Below, piece after piece: positions 61,190 through 64,000 of a stretch of DNA of 64,000 nt. This stretch comes from Lineus longissimus. Lineage: Eukaryota; Nemertea; Pilidiophora; Heteronemertea; Lineidae. Each line of letters begins with the position of its first letter. The first letter of the stretch is position 1. Made by a program: the position numbers and the translations under genes. The stretch is from NCBI RefSeq assembly GCF_910592395.1, contig NC_088325.1, positions 5,673,501 to 5,737,500 of the forward strand, given 5' to 3'. The notes beneath the pieces were generated by a model that ran no database searches, was not told where the DNA came from, and saw only the letters and a program-made list of their open reading frames with translations.

Positions 61190-61974
61190 CCCTAGCGTGG
61201 AATATGCATCTGTCGTCACACCACTCGGGATACGGTGTTGTTCCGAGTGAGGTGACGTCACTGATCATGTGAATACCCAAATGATCCCATTCTGCTTTGG
61301 AATGATCAGTAGAGGGCCGCGGGTCTATGCCGCACTGGGACAGTATTGGATGACGGAGGTGGACTGCAGTTAAACCCATTGGAACAAGGCGGTAGTGTTA
61401 CAGTTAGCCAATTTGTATCAAATTGTTAACGATAATTAGTTGATTCATTTCATGACAAACATTTCGTATTCACATGATTTAAGGGTTTAGTGTATATTCT
61501 TAGTTAATCATGATTATTTAGATCATAGACACATTTTGGGAATCTCTTGGGTACGATGCCTGATTGGGGCTTGTCTTGTGAAGTCCTTGGGTGAAGTGGC
61601 CTTTGTTTGGCTGGTCGTCTGTAATTGTCGCCTCCTTTTCTTCATGTTGAGTATAGCCTGTTAAGGTTACACCAACTCATTGTTTGGATAATCATTTGTG
61701 AGAAGACAATTATCTTCTTTCGTAAACAAGTCAATTATATTTTGGAACCTTCTAGAAGCTTTCGTAATATCTCGTGCTCGGACACGCATTTTATAATTAC
61801 CGGAAACAGCCACGTGGTGCTCTGGACCACCTTCGTTATGGTGGACACTAGCTCTGATTGGCGGAGTTAGGGTATTTCGGGGGCGTCACGTGGGTGCGAA
61901 AGGGTTTGATAAGGGAATGTTCGGGATCATCCAGGAGAATTCCACCTTGAGAGATCATCACGAGAAGCAGACTA
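61190..61974. other. No gene seen
   Basis: Non-coding. I looked for a tyrosine recombinase after the RNase H domain and found none. Confidence 0.5.
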
Positions 61975-62102
61975 GAAAGTGTATATTGCGATGGTAGGAA
62001 CTAGGTTATGTTTTAGGCCCTTTTGACCAAAGACCTTACAGGTCTTTTGCCCCAAATAAGCCTACAACCCCAAAGAACCATCCATCGCAATATACACTTT
62101 CT
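61975..62102. mobile_element. Hairpin MITE, TIR GAAAGTGTATATTGCGATGG
   Basis: The 20-bp terminal repeat at the left is matched exactly in reverse at 62082-62101, with TA on each outer side. The inner part also pairs (AAAGACC/GGTCTTT). No ORF. Confidence 0.85.
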
Positions 62103-62469
62103 ATCATTCATGAGATTCCCAGTGAAGCGTTGCAATGAAATGGTCAGTGAAATGGTGAGGGAATACTAGAGTTCAATGGGTTAATGTAATCATGACTTAC
62201 TGTATTCCAACAGAAAGTACACGTCAATAGCTTTCCAAGGATACCTCATCAAGGCAAATATCCGTTAAAAAATAGCAGAGAAATGAACCCTTGAAGTTCG
62301 CACATCTTGAAAGTCCCAGCGTATTCCAATAAATGCTGTAGGCCTACAAGACAGCTGATACAGTGATTAATCATTGTTGCTCGAATCTATTGAAAATATT
62401 GTTGACAGAGTCTGCATGTACATGGTAACATATGTTACCAAACAATACTTACGTCCCAAAGTATTACAA

Positions 62470-62602
62470 AGGTCTATTGTTCGTTAATGCATTTATCCGA
62501 CAGAATTTCGAGAAATTATTTTAACGACGCAAAAATAATTTTCAGCACTGAAAATATTTTCGAAAATTATGTCGGATAAACGCATTAAGACACAATAGGC
62601 CT
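62470..62602. mobile_element. Hairpin MITE, TIR GGYCTATTGT...TTTATCCGACA
   Basis: GGTCTATTGTTCGTTAATGC then TTTATCCGACA at the left is mirrored by TGTCGGATAAACGCATTAAG then ACAATAGGCC at the right, with 9-10 further paired blocks inward. 133 bp, non-coding. Confidence 0.85.
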
Positions 62603-62622
62603 TTTCATGTCTTTGACAAGCA

Positions 62623-62715
62623 AAAATAATTAATGACTGCAACATCTGATATGGTCATTGTAATTTGCAAGCACAAATAATTAATGACTGCAACATCTGA
62701 TATGGTCATTGTACA
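62623..62715 (+). repeat. Direct repeat, two copies of about 43 bp
   Basis: CAAAAATAATTAATGACTGC through ATATGGTCATTGTA at 62623-62665 is repeated at 62671-62713 with one or two changes. It lies 85 bp upstream of the long open frame. Confidence 0.8.
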
Positions 62716-62798
62716 ACTGAATATCACTATGGTTTAAAGGCAAATGTTATTCTAACGTCACACTTCCTCCATCTGGTGAGATTATTCCATTAAAATAA

Positions 62799-64000
62799 AT
62801 GGCCTTTTTACTGTCTTCATTATCCAAAACTGAAGTTAAAACCAAACATAATTATTCATCAGCTTCTGGAGTAATAAAGTATTATCCAATAGCAAATCAA
62901 CATAAAAGTAAATTCACCTATGACTTCTTTAATTTAGAAGTAACTGTTAATACTAATAACTTCTTCAGACTACAAGAAACTAAGATAACACCTGGGTTTT
63001 TGAGCCTGAAAAATAAGAAAGACTGTCTGCGACTGGAAAAGAATCCATTATCGTTTTACCAGAACCAATTTAACATGGCTGTTTGGTTTGCTACAACAGG
63101 TTGTGGTATTTCAATAGACGATCACTTGAATCACAGTGACCCATTGTTAAGGTCAATTTACAGGTTTCATGTTTACTATCAAATATTGAAGATCATGAAG
63201 AATCTAGAGATACCAATTCCAGGTGAAAGTGATTTTAATGAGACAAACAATAACATTAACCGTAGGAAACTAGGAGGGTTATTGAGTGAATTTGGTTTAA
63301 AAGACGAGTACGATTTCTCGGTGTTTGAAAATAACGGTGGTTGGAGGTCATGGAGTGTACCGGATTACAACCCGAAAATAACTGATCCCGGATATTACAT
63401 CAATGATTCTAAAATCAATTTCTTCCTCATGCAAGTTCATGAAAATAGAATGCCACCGATGTTCAGTAAAGACTGGGATGCTGGAATGGCTAATTTCAAA
63501 TATCCTGATACCTTCATTAAGTATCATGTGAAACAACACAAGAATGTATTTGATGTAATTACACAAAATGAATGTCAAACCTATCAACAATTCATGATAT
63601 TTAAATCAAATGGTTTCTCTAATCCTGGAATAGAGAGGTTGAATGACACAATAAGAACATATGTTTACTGTATTCTGGGTGCTCAGGCGTTGACCAGAAC
63701 ACCAATAATTGGAGTACCGGGTACAGAATTGGATGCACAGAAGGAATTTAACAAACTATTAAAGGACTCGATTAATCAACATCCTGATATTCCCACTTCA
63801 ATTCAAAGATATCAAAAAGCAGTGAGTGACACTCATACAAGACTAGATTATGTAATAGCACCAGGATTGTATGTCATAGGATCAAATATGGTACTCGTTA
63901 TTGGTAAGCTGGATAACTACAATAATAACATTTTAATAGCACCAAAAAATGCTAAACCCGGTAAGAATGACATTAACCACAAAAAGACCTTACCATCACC
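62799..64000 (+). CDS. Uninterrupted AT-rich reading frame of at least 400 codons, unassigned, runs off window
   Basis: Starts ATGGCCTTTTTACTG and has no stop through position 64000, which is extremely unlikely by chance at this A+T content. The first residues are MAFLLSSLSKTEVKTKHNY. Distinctive blocks are FFNLEVTVNTNNFFRLQ, FYQNQFNMAVWFATTGCG, SIYRFHVYYQILKIMKN, GGWRSWSVPDYNPK, NDTIRTYVYCILGAQA, TRTPIIGVPGTELDAQK and LDYVIAPGLYVIGSNMVLVI. No signal peptide, TM helix, zinc finger or nuclease motif is obvious. The intronless frame, the A+T-rich codon use unlike the G+C-rich Polinton 6 kb away, and the repeat-rich setting suggest a gene of a mobile or virus-like element. I do not recognise the family. 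Confidence 0.75.
   Translation, partial: MAFLLSSLSKTEVKTKHNYSSASGVIKYYPIANQHKSKFTYDFFNLEVTVNTNNFFRLQETKITPGFLSLKNKKDCLRLEKNPLSFYQNQFNMAVWFATTGCGISIDDHLNHSDPLLRSIYRFHVYYQILKIMKNLEIPIPGESDFNETNNNINRRKLGGLLSEFGLKDEYDFSVFENNGGWRSWSVPDYNPKITDPGYYINDSKINFFLMQVHENRMPPMFSKDWDAGMANFKYPDTFIKYHVKQHKNVFDVITQNECQTYQQFMIFKSNGFSNPGIERLNDTIRTYVYCILGAQALTRTPIIGVPGTELDAQKEFNKLLKDSINQHPDIPTSIQRYQKAVSDTHTRLDYVIAPGLYVIGSNMVLVIGKLDNYNNNILIAPKNAKPGKNDINHKKTLPS

Noticed and set aside
63348-63590. Minus-strand 80-codon frame
   Set aside because: Shadow of the long plus-strand frame that begins at 62799.

Overview
The window is invertebrate animal DNA. Two host genes have many short exons with GT/AG junctions, the introns are long and full of transposon debris, and there are many TA-flanked MITEs, Tc1 and pogo transposons, LINE ends, a Polinton and a YR-type retroelement. 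I cannot fix the phylum. The repeats resemble those of marine lophotrochozoans and invertebrate deuterostomes, but that is an impression, not a result.

1-5.5 kb (minus strand) holds the 5' part of a membrane-anchored GH31 alpha-glucosidase of the maltase-glucoamylase/sucrase-isomaltase type. It has a cytoplasmic tail, a signal anchor, two trefoil domains and the GH31 beta-sandwich, and reaches the catalytic-nucleophile exon, where it runs off the window edge. Its introns contain decayed copies of its own exons, and exon 1 carries an in-frame TGA.

5.5-22.3 kb has no convincing protein gene. It holds MITEs, a SINE-like tRNA-derived head, a LINE 3' end and dispersed repeats.

22.3-44.7 kb (plus strand) is one complete single-pass IgSF receptor gene that I could assemble exon by exon: 10 coding exons and 918 aa, with no stop across the joins. 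It encodes a signal peptide, five Ig domains, two FN3 domains, a TM helix and a tyrosine-rich tail with an ITIM-like motif. A decayed duplicate of its first Ig exon lies in intron 2. Its introns host two pogo/Tigger-like elements, an intact Tc1 element, several MITEs and other repeats.

45.7-56.7 kb is a repeat landfill: a LINE fragment followed by a large G+C-rich, broken Polinton/Maverick (adintovirus-like) element on the minus strand. The Polinton shows PolB, a PC4-like ORF, a deoxynucleoside-kinase-like ORF, chromodomain integrase, packaging ATPase, capsid and the start of a protease. It is interrupted by a 1.54 kb Foldback-like element with minisatellite inverted repeats and an 8-bp target duplication.

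57.9-61.2 kb (plus strand) is a decayed tyrosine-recombinase-type (DIRS-like) retroelement with Gag, RT and RNase H.

61.2-64 kb has two hairpin MITEs, a 45-bp direct repeat and, from 62,799 to the window end, an uninterrupted AT-rich reading frame of at least 400 codons that I cannot assign to a family.
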